Shown: one piece after another, positions 1 to 10,259 of the stretch
How positions within the stretch are numbered: the stretch's first letter is position 1
Layout of the letters: each line of letters begins with the position of its first letter
Assembly: GCA_947579605.1 (NCBI GenBank)
Contig: OX388312.1
Coordinates: forward strand, 31,023,313-31,087,312
Direction: 5' to 3'
DNA length: 64,000 nucleotides
Source: Athripsodes cinereus
Lineage: Eukaryota > Arthropoda > Insecta > Trichoptera > Leptoceridae
Notes under the pieces: generated by a model
Databases searched by the model: none
Told to the model about the DNA's origin: nothing
The model's input: only the letters and a program-made list of their open reading frames with translations
Program-made: the position numbers and the translations under genes

Positions 1-165
1 AAAATCAATAGTGAAAAGTAAACAGTGTTTTGACAATATCAAACATGTTAAAAATGTCTTTTCATTAAATTTAAAATAGGCGCGTTAAAGTTGTGAAAAT
101 AAATTTTAATATAAGTTTAAAAATGTTATATTATGACACTGATTTGTGTCTTTTCAAACAATGCC
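1..165. repeat. MITE-like repeat fragment (family A)
   Basis: The segment shares a recognisable stretch with 35975-36060 (a 'gcgttaaagttgtgaa' core followed by 'ttttaatataagttt'). Its opening 'agtgaaaagtaaacagtgt' resembles the arms of the hairpin element at 16357-16592. It therefore looks like one end of a dispersed, non-coding palindromic element cut by the window edge. No protein is encoded. Confidence 0.35.
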
Positions 166-2400
166 TTTTCACAATGTGAACACGCAAATCCTAGAACATA
201 CAAACCGTTAGTTATACGTCTTTTTTGCCGATGCCTAATATTTTCATTCAGAAGAATGAGTGGATTTAAGAGGAGTTTGTGCATAGAATGCCTGTAAATA
301 AGTTCCGATGTAGAATAAATGTGTGATGAAAAGACGACAAAGAGGATATTATAGTTATCTGAAGGAGGGGGCGTATAGTTTATTCTATTGAATAAACTTA
401 ATACCTACCTCAAACATAAACTTCATACATACTTCTTCAGGTTTTCACATCAAACTTCTCAAGATAACGACAGCACGCTTGCCGAATGCTCAAGGCAACA
501 TAAACTACAACATAATGATCCCGTTCACCAGGAAAAAGTTCATTTATAGACGAGTACATATTTATTCTACACGTGAATTATTACTGTTATACCATTACGA
601 AATTTCTCAGCTATTAGACAGCAGACTAACTTCATGTGACTAACACGCTAGTTTTCCTCTCTATGTCAATAAATTAAAACATTCATAATTGATGGAACTT
701 CCACCGCTGAACTTTATATGTCAAATGTCTCATTCGAGATTTGCGAGTGTAAAATAGAGAGACCTATTCTTTCTACGAAATATTATCAATAAACATATAA
801 ACAAATAAACATCTTGTCTCTGAAGAGATTTAGTGAATATTGAGTAATATTCTTTATAACATTTAATGTTCCTAATTCGATTGATCTTCCAAAATGAAAA
901 AGAAGCAAGGCACTAATGACTCTTAAGCAGCATTATGCTAACTTATTTGAAGGCTTATTTTCGAGAGCTTCCGATCGTATTATCTTCATCGTTTTATTTA
1001 CTTATTTATGTTTGGGTATATATTTGCGAGAGAATAAATAATAATACAATCTCCTCTGTTGATATTATATTTATAATGTAAATAAGATATGAAAGGTAAG
1101 CAAATTTTCGCAAAAGTACGAAAACATGTTATGTTTTAAATTTATTTAGGCACGTTCCATTCTATTCTATTTCACAAAAGGAAACACGTATACATAAGTA
1201 GCACTTGGCCATCTTTGTATTATTCGTGAATAGGTTTCTAAAAACGCACATTATGTAAATATTTCCCATATTATAAAAAAAGTCTTCATCTTTTTGGTCA
1301 TTCCCTCAGTGCTGAGGACTGTGATCATAATTTGTCAACAAAAAATTTCTAGTGTAAATAAAATGTCTCCAGTGACTGATACTCAGTCCATCGTATCAGT
1401 GCGCGCCCCTTAGTCCTGTTGTCCTCCTCACCTCCGGTTAGAACAAGCTTCTGCAGGTTGTCTGGCCCTCTTCGTGTGATGAACTTTAAGTACTTTAAGA
1501 TACGGCACACACATATTATAATAGTGGAGAGTCGTTTCATTATTTTAAGTTCTGCGAAGATGGAAAACTTTATTTCCATGGTATTATAAGTATCATTTTC
1601 TTAAAACCCTGCACTGAGACCATAACAGTTTTTGGTCAAGGCGATCTCAGCAGGAAAAAATAAAGAATAACAAGAAAGCAACAAAGAGAGAGAACGAGAA
1701 AAGGGAAAAGTATTAATAAGAATATAAAATTCATAAAATAATTTTAAAGTCTTGCCGACAGGTAAATCGGGATAATTTTTGTGCAGCTGTTAATTATTAT
1801 TATGGTGAGCGCAGTAAACGTCTCCAGCACCACGTTTCGAAAGCAGTTATTCCAGTTGAGATTTAATCGTCCAGGTTTCGGTTACATTTAACAATATGCA
1901 AAAGACAAGTGATTTAACCAGTACATAATATAATGTATTATACAGACACAATATGTTATTTTATTTTATTTTCAAAAATAAATCAATTCTATATTATTAT
2001 GCTTTCGATATTCTAGACTCCCAAGTGGATTTTCTGAGAAAAATCCTGCAAAATCTCCAAGCTCATAAATATTTTTTGAACAAGGGTTGTTTTAAAGGCG
2101 ATGAAATGGAGTGGAGATCATTACATTAAATAAACAATATTAGGTTTATGTATCTCTCTCAGTGGCGTGTCTAGAGGTTTCATATTGGATAGGTCCAACC
2201 TCAACATAAAGTTAGGACATAAGTATACTGTTAAAAACAATGGTTCTATTTCACTTTTGAAGTTAATTAAATAAATGTAATAATTGATTCCATACTAGAC
2301 ATCCACGAGCTGAGCACTATCAACGATGCTTTTCTTTGATAATCGTATGAGAACCGACGCGTTCATCACGTTTTATTAGAATATATAGTGATAAGTTAAT
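166..2400. other. AT-rich non-coding stretch
   Basis: No gene is supported here. The longest open frame (1349-1579, minus) has no recognisable motif. A fragment near 1610-1650 resembles 23050-23095 (both contain an 'acagtttttggtcaaggcgat'-like or 'acagcttttagccaatgcgat'-like string), so a dispersed repeat is present. At 2160 a lone 'agtggcgtgtctagagg' resembles the terminal inverted repeat of the element at 21621-22108. Confidence 0.5.
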
Positions 2401-2407
2401 AATATAT

Positions 2408-2507
2408 AAAGATATATCTGGGTTTTGTTATAAACCCAAATACAACCTTACTGTGAAAGGTGTATAAGGTTGTATTTGGGTTTATAACAAAACCCAGATA
2501 TATCTTT
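2408..2507. repeat. Inverted duplication of a SINE tail (43-bp arms)
   Basis: Two copies of the 3' body of the SINE seen at 8249-8429 lie head to head. The left arm is 2408-2450 and the right arm 2465-2507, perfectly complementary, with a loop containing 'ctgtgaaaggtgta'. A poly-A run follows at 2509-2525. Each arm carries the family signature 'ttgtatttgggtttataac'. Folded RNA from here would be a long perfect hairpin. Confidence 0.8.
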
Positions 2508-2699
2508 TTAAAAAAAAAAAAAAAAGTCATGCATATTTTTCCATACTGGGTCCATAAGTAGATACGTATATCTATCGATATGGACAAATAGCATAAAGCA
2601 GAAGAGCGTAATAAGAATTGTTAGTGTTCAAACAAATGATAAAGAATAGTTAGGTATATGTAACGTACGCATCGAATTCACTTGCGCAGTCCAACTTCA

Positions 2700-2945
2700 C
2701 TATATACATACTTTTCCCTTACGCCGTATCCCAAGTGCGGTAGGCAGAGACAACGGAACGCCATATAGATCTGTCCTCACATACTCTTCCTTCGCTCCTT
2801 TCACACTCATACAATTTCGCAAACACGCACGTCGATTTATCTTACTCAATGGCCGTCCTTGAGAATTTGATCTACATGATCAAGCCATGTAGTTCTCGGA
2901 CGCCCGCGCTCTCTCGCACACCTCTTTTCAGACAAGTATATCCTC
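2700..2945 (-). pseudogene. LINE endonuclease-RT C-terminal fragment (RTE/Craft-like), interrupted
   Basis: On the minus strand this is a decayed copy of the same C-terminal reading frame as 35655-35924: GRPRTTWLDH, VDQILKDG and the terminal cysteine/tryptophan-rich segment. It begins with the family's 3' end ('gccgtatcccaagtg' on +) at about 2722. Stops and substitutions make it dead. The copy is split at 2945 by the insertion 2946-3742 and resumes at 3743. Family knowledge: proteins ending in an RKRGRPRxxW motif are typical of insect endonuclease/reverse-transcriptase LINEs. The exact clade is inferred. Confidence 0.7.
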
Positions 2946-3174
2946 AAGATAATTGAAAAAAAAACACAATATGTAGTTAACTTCCAAATGACTTTATTAA
3001 CTTCGCGTACTAGTATTCGGAGACTCTCGTCTCCATCATCAGGCGATTAGTAAAAAAAACCTTTTTTACTAATCGCCTGATGATGGAGACGAGAGTCTCC
3101 GAATACTAGTACGCGAAGTTAATAAAGTCATTTGGAAGTTAACTACATATTGTGTTTTTTTTCAATTATCTTGA
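2944..3174. repeat. Long near-perfect palindrome (about 112-bp arms)
   Basis: The left arm (2944-3055) and right arm (about 3062-3174) are reverse complements except for a one-base length difference in an A/T run. The central loop is only a few bases. Each arm carries 'gcctgatgatggagacgag' and 'ctccgaatactagtacgcg'. Strings of the type 'ctgatgatg...' also occur in the inverted repeat at 46110-46162, hinting at a shared element type. Confidence 0.85.
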
Positions 3175-3742
3175 AATGGACTTCCAACAAGTACCTTCGG
3201 TCAACACCGTCCCAGAACAGAGCAATCTAGTGGGACGGTGTAATTTCCCTGTCTTGCGTGAATCAATTAGCGACGTACACGATCAGGCGGGCCGGGGGTG
3301 GCCTGATATGTGACCCTATTTTATACAAAGACCAACATACCTAATTTATCCATTTTTTGGTCCCTATGAGAGCTGCCCCTGGCTCGCTCATCTGAGATCC
3401 CTATAGGGAGCCCATGATGAGTTTGATAAGAAGAAAGAGTGGTATGTGTTGTCCATAATAATTTAAAATATATTGTGAAAATTGTCAAATGTACCTATTG
3501 TAAGAGGGGAAATAAAAGAATTTCATTCATTCATTCATTCATTCATTTCATTTCATTCATTTCATTCATTTCATTCATTTCATTCATTTCATTCATTTCA
3601 TTCATTTCATTCATTTCATTCATTTCATTCATTTCATTCATTTCATTCATTTCATTCATTTCATTCATTTCATTTCATTCATTTCATTCATTCATTTCAT
3701 TCATTCATTCATTTCATTCATTCAACAACATTAATGTTTTAT
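2946..3742 (+). mobile_element. Nested non-LTR-type insertion with 12-bp target duplication
   Basis: The insertion is flanked by identical 12-bp copies of 'aagtatatcctc' (2934-2945 and 3743-3754). Reading across the duplication restores continuity of the host LINE fragment, which supports a single insertion event. The inserted DNA consists of a long palindrome (2946-3174), a non-coding body (3175-3520) and a 3' microsatellite tail (about 3522-3724). A variable-length target duplication and a simple-repeat 3' tail fit target-primed reverse transcription. The palindromic 5' part could reflect an inverted 5' end or a Penelope-like terminal repeat. No coding domain is visible. Confidence 0.7.
3522..3724. 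repeat. 9-bp microsatellite (TTTCATTCA)n
   Basis: About 22 units alternate TTCA and TTTCA steps with local 4-bp variation at both ends. It forms the tail of the insertion at 2946-3742. The open frames reading serine/phenylalanine/histidine repeats are artefacts of a repeat unit divisible by three. Confidence 0.9.
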
Positions 3743-3865
3743 AAGTATATCCTCTTTGTTATTATTTCCTTTTCCATTCGCTTGACATGACTAAACCATC
3801 TCAATTTATTTACACGAATCCTATTCACAACACTTTTTTTGCATGTACTCATTCTTTTTTATTTT
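3743..3865 (-). pseudogene. Continuation of the split RTE/Craft-like LINE fragment
   Basis: After the insertion the host fragment resumes. The + strand reads 'tcgcttgacatgactaaac', matching the equivalent position of the copy at 8144-8250 ('tttccacatgcccaaacc'). On the minus strand this is the segment ending in a [W/H]xGHVxRM-type motif upstream of RIYL. It is non-functional. Confidence 0.6.
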
Positions 3866-4690
3866 AAATAATTGGATTGATTTTATTTGACTGCACGATA
3901 TTTTAGTACCTATCTATCTTTAATTATCACGTTATTTTATTATGCTGAATTAAAAGTTCGAAAATCACAGGTCAAGCTCTGTTTTTCGGTTTACGTGGAA
4001 AACACACCACTAGTGATTTTCGTACTAAGGGTAATATGAACAATCTTACAAATATGATATTTTAACACAATGACACGAACATTGATAGACGAGACACATT
4101 ATTGTTTATGGACCCTAATATTTTTTATGGAGATTTTCTTGGAAAAAGGATGTTGTATTTTTGATGGATGGATAGTACTTTAAATATACTATTGAAATTA
4201 TTTATAATATTTCACTACCCGACAGTAACAAAATCAATCATCTATGTATGTTGTCAAGAATAACAAATGATTATTTTAAATTTACAGTCAACCGAACCCC
4301 CGCGTCACGTCTAGTGTACACTAACGTAAATACACTAAACTTGATAAAACACGAAAGAAAAAAATGGAAATTATACAAATTCACTTTTGTATTTCAAAAA
4401 ATAAACACAAAATTAATACAAACACGTTCTAGGGAACGGATATACCTATTTCTGTTCTCACAACCTGAAATACAATCTCATATCGTCGACGTTAAAATTT
4501 AAATACAAAACTAAGGTTACTTTGTGTCAATAACAATATAAACCTTTTTACTAGTGAAAACTATTTAATATTAAGATCACGTTTCATTTGACTTTGATAT
4601 TATCAAAGGAGTCCTAAGTAATAGGGTAAGGCTGTGCCAGAATTTCTACTAATTCCTCATAAAATGTTTCATAATAATAAACAACCTTCA
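3866..4690. other. AT-rich non-coding stretch
   Basis: No gene, RNA or repeat structure could be assigned. The open frame at 4248-4502 shows no family motif and is probably chance. Confidence 0.4.
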
Positions 4691-4695
4691 AGGTA

Positions 4696-4870
4696 CTAAA
4701 TTATATACATATACAAATAGCTACTGATAAATAAAGTTGACGTGAAGTTCTCCTTCAGCCATCTTCTCCATATTATTTTCCATTCTTCTCTTCCTTGTGC
4801 CAGTCCCGCCGATATCCACCAGTTAATATCTTCTGGGGCCTCTGTAAAGTAGAGTATCCGAGAGAGCTAA
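4696..4870 (-). pseudogene. LINE RT C-terminal fragment
   Basis: The minus strand reads FTEAPEDINWWISAGLAQGR, followed by EEWKIIWRRWLKENF and a stop at 4696-4698. The 'A(Q/R)xRExWxxxxRRW' pattern just before the stop is the usual C-terminus of insect endonuclease/reverse-transcriptase LINEs. Only the last 55-60 codons remain, so this is a 5'-truncated copy. It differs clearly from the family at 35655-35924. Confidence 0.55.
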
Positions 4871-5029
4871 AAACGTATCGTGTTAGGAAAGCTCATTACT
4901 AAACAGGACATTTGATTTATTTGACATTAACTAATTTATTTTTTACATACACCTTGTTTGGCATTAACCAATTTAAGTATTTTATTATATTATTTAATAC
5001 ATACACCTTATTTATTATATATCTCATTA

Positions 5030-5215
5030 GTAGTTTTTATTTTAGCATCTTGTTTTTATATACTTTTATCTATATGTTTTTTCTATTGTTTTATTTTTAT
5101 TTTTTTTATTTTTTCGGGTTGGCTGGAAGAAATCGCATATGCGATAAGCCCGCCTTTTGGTAGTCTATTGGAACAAAAACATGTACACATTATAAATATT
5201 GATGCCAATAAAGCT

Positions 5216-5254
<39 letters not shown>

Positions 5255-5257
5255 TTT
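5030..5257 (+). repeat. Non-LTR retrotransposon 3' UTR fragment with (TTTA)n tail
   Basis: The sequence from 'tagcatcttgttttta' through 'cgggttggctggaagaaatc' and 'cgataagcccgccttttgg' recurs at 48072-48180 and, in part, at 28510-28545. It ends in (TTTA)n at 5217-5257. This block with 'gataagcccgcc' is a common 3' terminus of lepidopteran LINE copies (family knowledge). The open frames here are not genes. Confidence 0.6.
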
Positions 5258-5400
5258 GGAGTCAACCATTTCATTTTTTATTATATATTTTTTATACATA
5301 ATGTATATTAACGTGAAGTTATTTTGGGCCTTTAAGCCTTGAAATAACTTCGATAGAACGATATTTCTTCGTGAAATTGTAAATTGTTTATAATTGCCTG

Positions 5401-5659
5401 CACTGAGAAAAATACTCAAAACGAATCATTGGTACGGTACTATCAGATTAGGACCAGAGATCGTACAAACGATTCATTGGTATAAATCTATAATATTAAC
5501 TCTTCGCAAACAAATCATTGGTAAATTTACCAACAATTTGTTTGCGAATAGTTAATATTATAGATTTGTACTAATGAATCGTTTGTACGATCTCTGGTCC
5601 CAATCTGATAGTACGTACCAATGATTCGTTGTGAAATTTCGTTAATATTTTTCTCAGTG
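5401..5659. mobile_element. MITE, 259 bp, terminal inverted repeat CACTGAGAAAAAT
   Basis: The element starts CACTGAGAAAAAT and ends ATTTTTCTCAGTG. Almost the whole element is one imperfect palindrome: 'cgatctctggtcc' in the right arm pairs with 'ggaccagagatcg' in the left, around a centre near 5525. The flanks share only 'tg' (5399-5400 and 5660-5661 are tg and tg), consistent with a 2-3 bp target duplication. CACTG ends suggest a CACTA/EnSpm-like or Transib-like source, but this is not settled. It has no coding capacity. Confidence 0.8.
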
Positions 5660-7700
5660 TGACTATCCCAAGTGCCAAATCAATGGCTTATGGGTGATAA
5701 GAAAGAAAAAAGAACATCATCAGACCATCTCTTCAGCCTTTTCCTCTTTTCTCATCTAAAGGCCTCTGCCGATTAAATCAATTTCGTAAAAGTAAATAGT
5801 ACCATACCATACCATTACGGCATATCCCACAAGTGGGGTCCCTCGGCTAGCTGAACTTAGATACCCTCAGTGGTCATTTGCATTTAAATTACTTTTTTAT
5901 AGTTTAAATAAATAAATATCTTAAATGATAAGTGTAAATAAGATTAAAAAATAATAATAAATCATACGTATAACGAGAATAGGAAAGGGAAGAAAAAAGA
6001 CGTAAACGGGAGGATTTGCTGGGCTTAATTATTTTCGCGAAAGAAAAAACAGAAAAAAGCACATGTGAGAGATATATTGAAATGTATAAGTAGACTAGAG
6101 ACTGTTAATATTTTTATGAAATAATGATTTTAACGTTGAAGTACTGACGGTTGTAGAAAAAAGTGGGTGACTTATTTTTCTTTTCCACGAAACACGGAAT
6201 ATATTAAGTATAACTTTTCCATTATTATACAGGTACACTGTTTGACATTAAGTAGAATAAGCTTTTTTTTAATATGGAACACACAGCCCACATCGTGTGT
6301 ATATTGTGTTCCTTCAGGATCATAAAAGCTTTTATAAATGAAGGAAAATAACTTCTTGCTTGTAATATTATTAGTCGGCATATGGAATGCCATAACGATT
6401 TTCTTATGTACCTAATAATAAAAGCTGTTATTAGATATTTAATATAATGTATATTTAATAATATGGTCATATTAAAGTAAGGGGCAAAGAAATTAAATAC
6501 CAAAGACTGCCATAATATGATCTTAAAATAAATGCAAAGAGATATTTTGAGAATTAATATATTGAAGTTTTTTTTAACTTTTTATACACACTATTTATTT
6601 TTATTTCTGTTTACAATATTGTTTCGTCTCTTAATGAGACACTTAACAATATTGTATAGAGAAATAAAAATAAATAGTGTGTATAAGAAAGTTAATGTTT
6701 TTAAAGAAAATAATGAATGAAAAGTTTTATTTTATCAATTCTTATTAGGATATTCGTGATCAGCGTATATTTATCAATATAAATAACATTTATTAAAGTG
6801 CACCTCACACATGCATGTTCCCAAATAAAATTAATAAAAATACTTAGAAGGGTCATTGTTTTAAGAGAATGAAGTATTTTTCTGTGTGAGTCACTGATTG
6901 ATATATTATTTATTTCCAAAATTTGGTTCATATTTTTTAGCCGCGGTTTTTTTCTTGACGACTTTTAATTAGAAAGCTTAATATATGCTATAGTTGAATG
7001 TATTCATACGTTGGTCATTTTAAAATCGTTTATTTTTGTTATTTTAATATTCCTAAATCAACAAAAATGTTTTTAAATTCATTGACTTTGTAATATTTCC
7101 TGAAATTTTCGAAATCCTTGCAAAAACATTTGTGACATAGGTACTCAAAAACGGTGAAAGCCAATTAAAAAAAAAATTCATCAACAATCATAAAAAATAC
7201 TCGTTCCTGGACTCTCGATATTCATTTGGTAATGAGAGGGTTAAAAATTAATGGAAATATCGCTGGCTTGCAAGAGCAATGACATATCTCAGAAATGTAG
7301 TTCTGAGACAAACACATTTGAAGTTTATAAACATTTATAATGCTTTATTGTAAAAAAATATTCCCGTGTTATTTAAAAAAAATCTTACAAGACAATGTTA
7401 TTTGAAACAACTAAGGTGGCGGTAGTGAGGTTTTTATTTAAATGTAAGGTAATTGAGCTAAATTCTGTACGATAGTGTGATAATAAATTATCAATAAACA
7501 TATTACAAAATACAATATCCATGCGCAGAAAACTTTTTTCTTCGCCTTCGCAAAATCCAAATTCAATCCAATTAAATGGGCACTCTGTTGAAGTAGGTAA
7601 GTGATAAACTTGCATAAGAAGACGTAGTAACGACACATGTACTCGTACTATCTCTCTCGCACCGGTAGAGATAATGTTGAAGATTAGAGACAACATAGAT
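5660..7700. other. AT-rich stretch with repeat scraps
   Basis: At 5812-5850 the string 'cggcatatcccacaagtggggt' (in two pieces) resembles the ends of the repeats at 15918-16110 and 21138-21335. Short inverted segments occur at 6575-6690, where 'cactatttatttttatttct' mirrors a downstream 'aataaaaataaatagtg'. No gene is supported. Confidence 0.4.
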
Positions 7701-7724
7701 ATTGATAAATCAATGATCTATAAC

Positions 7725-7780
7725 ACTTTTCTCTCTCTCTCTTTTTTTGGCATTGCACCCAATATTAATATTATAACACT
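7725..7780 (+). repeat. Dispersed repeat copy with (CT)n
   Basis: A (CT)n run followed by 'tttggcattgcacccaatat' is repeated at 9500-9540, where it reads 'tttggctttgcacccaatat'. Both lie in the same orientation. The pair indicates a short dispersed element whose remaining limits I cannot define. Confidence 0.5.
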
Positions 7781-7924
7781 TTTCAGCATTCGCAGAAAAA
7801 AGACCATCACCATCTTAATTTTATGGAGTGATACAGCACAATGTAATCACCATTATTGTTAATGTTGTTACATTATTTTACAAGAAATTCGTGCAGCGTT
7901 ACCAGTTTAGTATACATTACTACC

Positions 7925-8247
7925 ATCACGCCGCTTCCCTCACGGGCTAGGCAGAAAGGATCGAGCGCCACTTACTTCTATCCTTGCATACATCTTTCGC
8001 TTCCGTCACTGTCATACAATTCCTCATACATACTCTCCTGTTCAATGCGCTCAACACGTGACCGTCCTGTAGGATTTGATTTCAAATCTTGCCATTTGAT
8101 ACTCGAACGTCCACGTCTCCGAGCATTATTCCTCTCAGTCAAATAAATCTTCTTGGTCATTCTGTCCTCATTCATTCTTTCCACATGCCCAAACCATTGT
8201 AACTTATTTACATTCATCCTTGTAATCACACCAACTTTCATTCGTTC
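7925..8247 (-). pseudogene. RTE/Craft-like LINE C-terminal fragment
   Basis: The minus strand reads QWFGHVERMNEDRMTKKIYL, then GRSSIKWQDLKSNPTGRSRV and a degenerate C-terminus. WxGHVxRM followed by a basic RRRGR patch is typical of the last part of insect endonuclease/RT proteins. It is about 100 codons long and 5'-truncated. A SINE (8249-8429) adjoins its upstream side, so the longer open frame across the junction is a false fusion. Confidence 0.7.
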
Positions 8248-8248
8248 G

Positions 8249-8429
8249 AGTTCGTCGGTAGCCTGGAGGTAGAGTCTCGGCCTCCTGAACAAGGGGTTCG
8301 GGGTTCGATCCCAGGTGCCGGCAATCTCCCCTTTCACGACACAAGCTTTTAGTAGCTTACTGAGAAAGATGTATAAGGTTGTATTTGGGTTTATAACAAA
8401 ACCCAGATATATCTTTTTTAAAAAAAAAA
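8249..8429 (+). mobile_element. tRNA-derived SINE (family 1), complete copy
   Basis: The head contains an A-box-like 'ggtagcctggaggtagag' region and a B-box 'gggttcgatccc' at 8301-8312. The body carries 'caagcttttagtagcttac' and 'ttgtatttgggtttataac', and it ends in T/A-rich 'atatcttttttaaaaaaaaa'. Other copies: full-length at 26208-26384 (minus) and partial ones at 2408-2507, 25897-25980, 31993-32060 and 47605-47709. The A/B boxes predict RNA polymerase III transcription, with mobilisation by a LINE. Confidence 0.85.
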
Positions 8430-8439
8430 TCTATTCTAT

Positions 8440-8706
8440 CTATCTATACCCTCACGCCGTGTCCCAAGTGGGGTAGGCAGAGAGAACGGAACGCCAAACA
8501 GATCTATCTTTACACACTTCCTTCGCTTCCTCCACATTCATACAGTTCCTCATACACGCACGTCGGTTCCTCTTACTCAACACGCGGCCGTCCTTGAGAA
8601 TTTGATCCACGTGATCAAGCCACGTGGTTCTCGGACGCCCGCGTTTCCTCACACCCTTATCCACATTCCTTTCGTATATCACTGTTGCACACACGATCTC
8701 TCAGAC
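8440..8706 (-). pseudogene. RTE/Craft-like LINE C-terminal fragment, open frame
   Basis: The minus strand encodes KGVRKRGRPRTTWLDHVDQI, then LKDGRVLSKRNRRACMRNCM and VWRSVLSAYPTWDTA with a stop near 8452. It is nearly identical in protein to 35655-35924. After the stop comes the family's 3' end ('gagggtatag' on minus). Only the last ~70 codons are kept, and the upstream sequence diverges. Low divergence from the 35.7-kb copy suggests recent activity of the family. Confidence 0.75.
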
Positions 8707-8819
8707 TTTTACCACACATCCTTCTCAACTATCTCATTTCTACCGCATTTATTATACTTTCATCATTCTTTAACCATGTCCAAGTCTCACTTGCATACAT
8801 AGTGTTGGCACTAAGATAA

Positions 8820-9880
8820 CAGAGAGCACCAACCTTTTATCTTCGGTTGATACATTTGTATTTGCAATAATTATTGGTCGGATTGCAAGTCAATGTGAAA
8901 AATATAGTATTTTTGTATATTAACTCAAAACGAGAATTTTTCGTTTTATGACGTTGTTCTTGCAAGAGAGCGATAATTACATAGGCTTCATTATTATTAT
9001 TTGAGAACGTCGGCTGTTCGCAAATACCTTATTTGGATTTTCTTTTTTCAAATAAACACAATAAATGCCATCTGCCGAAATTTCGTACATCATCCGTTTA
9101 TTATTTTTAATAAAATTAGGTTTATAAGTTGTGCCCTCAGGGATAAAGTCGATCTCTAGTGGTATTTGCAGACGTCAGATTGCTTTTACCCTCTTCTCTT
9201 ATACTCATTCCAATAAAATAATGATGCAAGAATTATTTTTATCCTTTTTAAATTTGTTTTCCAACAAAAATATTCTGGATATCATCATCATCATCGCCTT
9301 CAACGTTCCTCTCGGGAGCACAGGGCAGAAACCAGCCTCCTCCATTCAGATCGTCTCTGTGCCAATCGCTTCACTTCTTTCCACGACATTCCCCGCGTTC
9401 TGATGTCGTATTGTAAAAGAAGGACGCCTGGATATCCCTAACTTTTTTTTCATTATTTTTATTTACTCATTCATTTCTGTACATTGATTACAAACAAACT
9501 CTCTCTCTCTCTCTCTTTTTTGGCTTTGCACCCAATATATGAGTGATGCTGCCATTATCAATCTATATGTATTATAATCCAAATCAAAAGTTCTCCAATA
9601 ATAATATAATAACAAACAAACTCATGGAGAAATATTTTCACGTTGAATACTAACAATGTTCAGAGGGAGAATTTATCACAAAAGCGCTATCTCTTCCAAC
9701 TAATTAAAAGTACATTTCTTTCATTTGTTTTTTGAAAATTCTCCCTTTTTTCTAAATTATCATGGTTTCTCTTAAAGTGTGCAAACTAGCGTGATAATTA
9801 AAACATTCATAATGGATGTCACACTTTTTCATTACTGAATTAACACAAAAAAAAAACATTTTTGACACATTTGTAGGTAG
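8820..9880. other. Non-coding stretch with one repeat copy
   Basis: Contains a copy of the 7725-7780 repeat at 9500-9540. The region 9290-9420 has a higher GC content ('ctcgggagcacagggcagaa') and may be a LINE fragment, but I could not assign it. Confidence 0.4.
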
Positions 9881-9889
9881 GTAACTATC

Positions 9890-9985
9890 ATGTAGATAAG
9901 CCCTTACCTTATCTGGTAGTGCTCTGGATGGGATTTGAATTCGCAACCCATCCTTATGGCATTGTATCCAGCATGAGATATTATT
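9890..9985 (-). mobile_element. tRNA-derived SINE (family 3) fragment
   Basis: On the minus strand a tRNA-like B-box region ('gggttgcgaattcaaatcc') is followed by 'cagagcactaccagataagg'. The same order, with 'cagggcgctaccaaataagg', is seen at 10078-10215 on the plus strand. The two copies lie about 90 bp apart in inverted orientation. Confidence 0.5.
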
Positions 9986-10077
9986 TCATACTCAGGTATG
10001 CTGGAGCGATACCTACAAATGAAACAGTCATTGTGGTATATACCTAACAGAGAATTTCGAAAGCTTTTAATATATTT

Positions 10078-10215
10078 CCTGGTAGCTTAATTGGACAAAG
10101 CACATCTCGCGATAAAGATAGGTTGCGGGTTTAAGTTCTGTCCAGGGCGCTACCAAATAAGGTGGCGTTATCTCTTCTTAGCCTTATTTGATAGTTTTGT
10201 ATGGTATAGTATGTA
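10078..10215 (+). mobile_element. tRNA-derived SINE (family 3)
   Basis: 'tggtagcttaattggacaaa' resembles a D-arm/A-box, and 'ggttgcgggtttaagttctg' resembles a degenerate T-arm/B-box. The 'ctaccaaataagg' body is shared with the inverted fragment at 9890-9985. The B-box is mutated relative to GGTTCGANTCC, so this copy is unlikely to be transcribed. Confidence 0.5.
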
Positions 10216-10259
10216 ACCTCATATAATAGTTAATTGTATAAGAAAAAAACTCACGTAAA

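Noticed and set aside
3439..3790. Open frames encoding Ser/Phe/His/Ile repeats
   Set aside because: They are translations of the 9-bp microsatellite, which cannot make stops in these frames; no gene context.
7978..8337. A 119-codon minus-strand gene
   Set aside because: It joins antisense SINE sequence to a LINE C-terminal relic; the fusion is accidental.
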